A stretch of DNA of 22,136 nt, taken from the IMG/VR virus record IMGVR_UViG_3300032278_004266, positions 1 to 22,136 of that record. One strand, given 5' to 3'. A program made the translations under genes and the position numbers. Position 1 is the stretch's first letter. Every line of letters begins with the position of its first letter. The stretch is from a virus. Shown here piece after piece: positions 21,122 through 22,136 of this stretch. The notes under the pieces are model-generated. The model made no database searches and was not told where the DNA came from. It saw only the letters and a list, made by a program, of their open reading frames with translations.

Positions 21122-21319
21122 GGCAGGGCTACCTGCAGGAGGGCGTCTTCCCATGGGGGGATGTCTTCCTGCAGTGGCCGATCCTGTTCCGAAAGGGGGG
21201 CCTCCCGAAGGGGGGGTGTTCTGGTCTCGGGACGGCGTCTCCTTGCGGGACGCCGTTTCGCTGAAGGACGCCGTATTCCTGCAACGCGGTCTTGTTCGAG
21301 AGGGACAATTCCTCTTGGG
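21122..21319 (+). repeat. Degenerate 18-bp tandem repeat downstream of the RTX gene
   Basis: Similar units recur at an 18-base step, clearest at 21230, 21248 and 21266 (GGACGGCGT, GGACGCCGT, GGACGCCGT) and, in a shifted phase, GGCGTCTTCC at 21142 and GATGTCTTCC at 21160. Read as protein the plus strand would give six-residue units such as DGVSLR, DAVSLK and DAVFLQ, but no ORF with a ribosome site covers it. A related pair of 26-base units, 20 of 26 identical, lies 36 bases (twice 18) apart at 21401 and 21437. Confidence 0.6.
21133..21174 (+). terminator. Long RNA hairpin 11 bases after the RTX stop
   Basis: Bases 21133-21151 pair with 21156-21174 on the plus-strand RNA, giving 19 base pairs: CTGCAGGA against TCCTGCAG at the foot, five G-U pairs in the middle, and a CATG loop. 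In the opposite strand's RNA the G-U pairs become A-C mismatches, so the structure belongs to the RTX transcript. No T-tract follows. It may protect the 3' end or assist termination. Confidence 0.6.
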
Positions 21320-21515
21320 CTCCGCGCCCGCCCGAAGAGCCGGAGACCGGTGAGGGTCGTCCGTCTGACGGTGCCCTGCCGCGCCCTGCAGGCTTGACGA
21401 CCACCGCCTGCGCCGGACTGCCTGCGAGCTTACCGGCCACCGATTGCGCTGGTCTCCCTACGCGACCGAATACGCGCCGCGGCATGCGGAACCGTCAGCA
21501 CCTGTCGAAGGTCTG
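21320..21515. other. Intergenic remainder between RTX gene and the 206-aa gene
   Basis: I see no supported gene. The stretch holds the pair of 26-base imperfect repeats (21401-21426 and 21437-21462). ORFs on both strands are low-complexity translations of repeats without ribosome sites. Confidence 0.5.
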
Positions 21516-22136
21516 CTAGAACAACTGCGCCTCCTCTCCGTCGTTTCCCTCCGCCCGTGCGAAACCGTCGAGGCTGGCCGCCATCCGAACCGCAGACCGG
21601 ATACGCGCCATGTCGGGTCGTCCGGTGCCGGACCATCCCAGATGCGGCGCGATCTCGCCCAGCATCGCGCCCATGTCCAGCAGCGCCTGCCGGACGAAAT
21701 CCATCCGCTGAAGGATGACGATGTACTCGGGCTCGAGCGCCCGACCCTCGCTCAGAACGTCGGAAACGCCGGCTTCGAGCCCGGTGACGATGTCGTGGAG
21801 GATGACCAGCTGCTCCGCGGATCCCGACACCATGCCCGCGGCGCTGCCGGGCATTTCAGGCCCGTCGGCGCCGGACGGCGCCGCGGCATCGGTGCCCGGG
21901 GCCGGGGCATCCGTGCGCAGGCCGATCCGGGACGCACGCTCGCCCTTGTGTCCTGCAACACCCGCGGCATCGCCCGCCGGAACGGGTCTCGGCGACGCTG
22001 TCTCGCCCCCGGCCGGCAATGTGCCACCCGGGCCGGTCGCGGCCGGGCCCGGATCGTTCGTCCCGTGCGCGGGGCGGGGCTCGACCTGCGATGGCCTCGC
22101 CTGCCCTTGGCGGAGGTGGTTCCTGTCGGACGACAT
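21516..22136 (-). CDS. Hypothetical protein, at least 206 aa, N-terminus at window edge
   Basis: The stop is at 21516. An ATG occupies the last three bases of the window, so the gene may start there or extend beyond. Residues 1-95 are rich in Pro, Gly, Ala and Thr, and are probably disordered. The C-terminal half is helical: 'SAEQLVILHDIVTGLEAGVS', 'LEPEYIVILQRMDFVRQALL', 'AMLGEIAPHLGW', with a final acidic tail. I recognise no domain. It is convergent with the RTX gene and lies outside the prophage, so it is likely a host gene. Confidence 0.65.
   Translation of the reverse strand: MSSDRNHLRQGQARPSQVEPRPAHGTNDPGPAATGPGGTLPAGGETASPRPVPAGDAAGVAGHKGERASRIGLRTDAPAPGTDAAAPSGADGPEMPGSAAGMVSGSAEQLVILHDIVTGLEAGVSDVLSEGRALEPEYIVILQRMDFVRQALLDMGAMLGEIAPHLGWSGTGRPDMARIRSAVRMAASLDGFARAEGNDGEEAQLF

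Noticed and set aside
18506-21154. 882-residue minus-strand ORF opposite the RTX gene
   Set aside because: Low-complexity Val/Ala/Asp-rich translation mirrors the RTX repeats; an artefact of repeated codons.

Overview
The window is GC-rich with alphaproteobacterial character, most likely Rhodobacteraceae. The clues are the codon usage, a head-spike base protein of the type found in the Rhodobacter capsulatus gene transfer agent (RCAP_Rcc01079 family), and an RTX protein with haemolysin-related and serralysin-like C-terminal domains. Positions 1 to about 17,650 are an integrated siphovirus-type prophage or satellite-like element, truncated at the left edge of the window. From about 17,660 onward the DNA looks like host chromosome.

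Right end of the element (17,651 to 12,544, almost all minus strand). A P4-type tyrosine integrase is followed by an AT-richer accessory gene and then an AlpA-type regulator. Next come two small phage proteins, a RepA-like hexameric helicase/ATPase, an iteron-like repeat block (candidate replication origin), a small helix-turn-helix protein and a SpoVG-like small protein. This is the integration, excision and replication module. A plus-strand lipoprotein (12,169-12,501) separates it from the structural genes and looks like a lysogenic-conversion 'moron'.

Structural module (11,874 to 1,085, all minus strand). The genes overlap or nearly touch. Transcription order is: portal, small phage protein, head-spike base protein, prohead protease-major capsid fusion, probable capsid-associated protein, HNH endonuclease, tail tube, gp6-like connector, HK97-gp10-like protein, DUF3168 tail-completion protein, head closure protein, small terminase (P27 type), large terminase, tape measure, and a small tail-chaperone-like protein. 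The order is unusual: the terminase pair sits between head-tail joining genes and the tape measure, and the tail tube precedes the connectors. No lysis genes, CI/Cro-type repressor, baseplate or tail fibre genes are visible, but the left end is missing.

Left edge (1 to 1,037). Two small minus-strand genes diverge from a two-gene plus-strand cassette led by a ribbon-helix-helix (RHH) protein. A 16-bp inverted repeat covers the RHH start codon and probable promoter, as expected for autoregulation.

Right flank (17,660 to 22,136). A 990-residue secreted RTX protein contains three consecutive 170-residue (510-bp) units. A long RNA hairpin and an 18-bp-period degenerate repeat tract follow it. A minus-strand gene of unknown function begins at, or continues past, the window edge.

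The most interesting points are the compact AlpA/RepA/iteron module joined to a capsid-packaging module with non-canonical order, an internal ribosome site that could release the capsid from its protease fusion, several helically phased or palindromic candidate control sites, and the triplicated RTX protein with its hairpin-rich 3' region.
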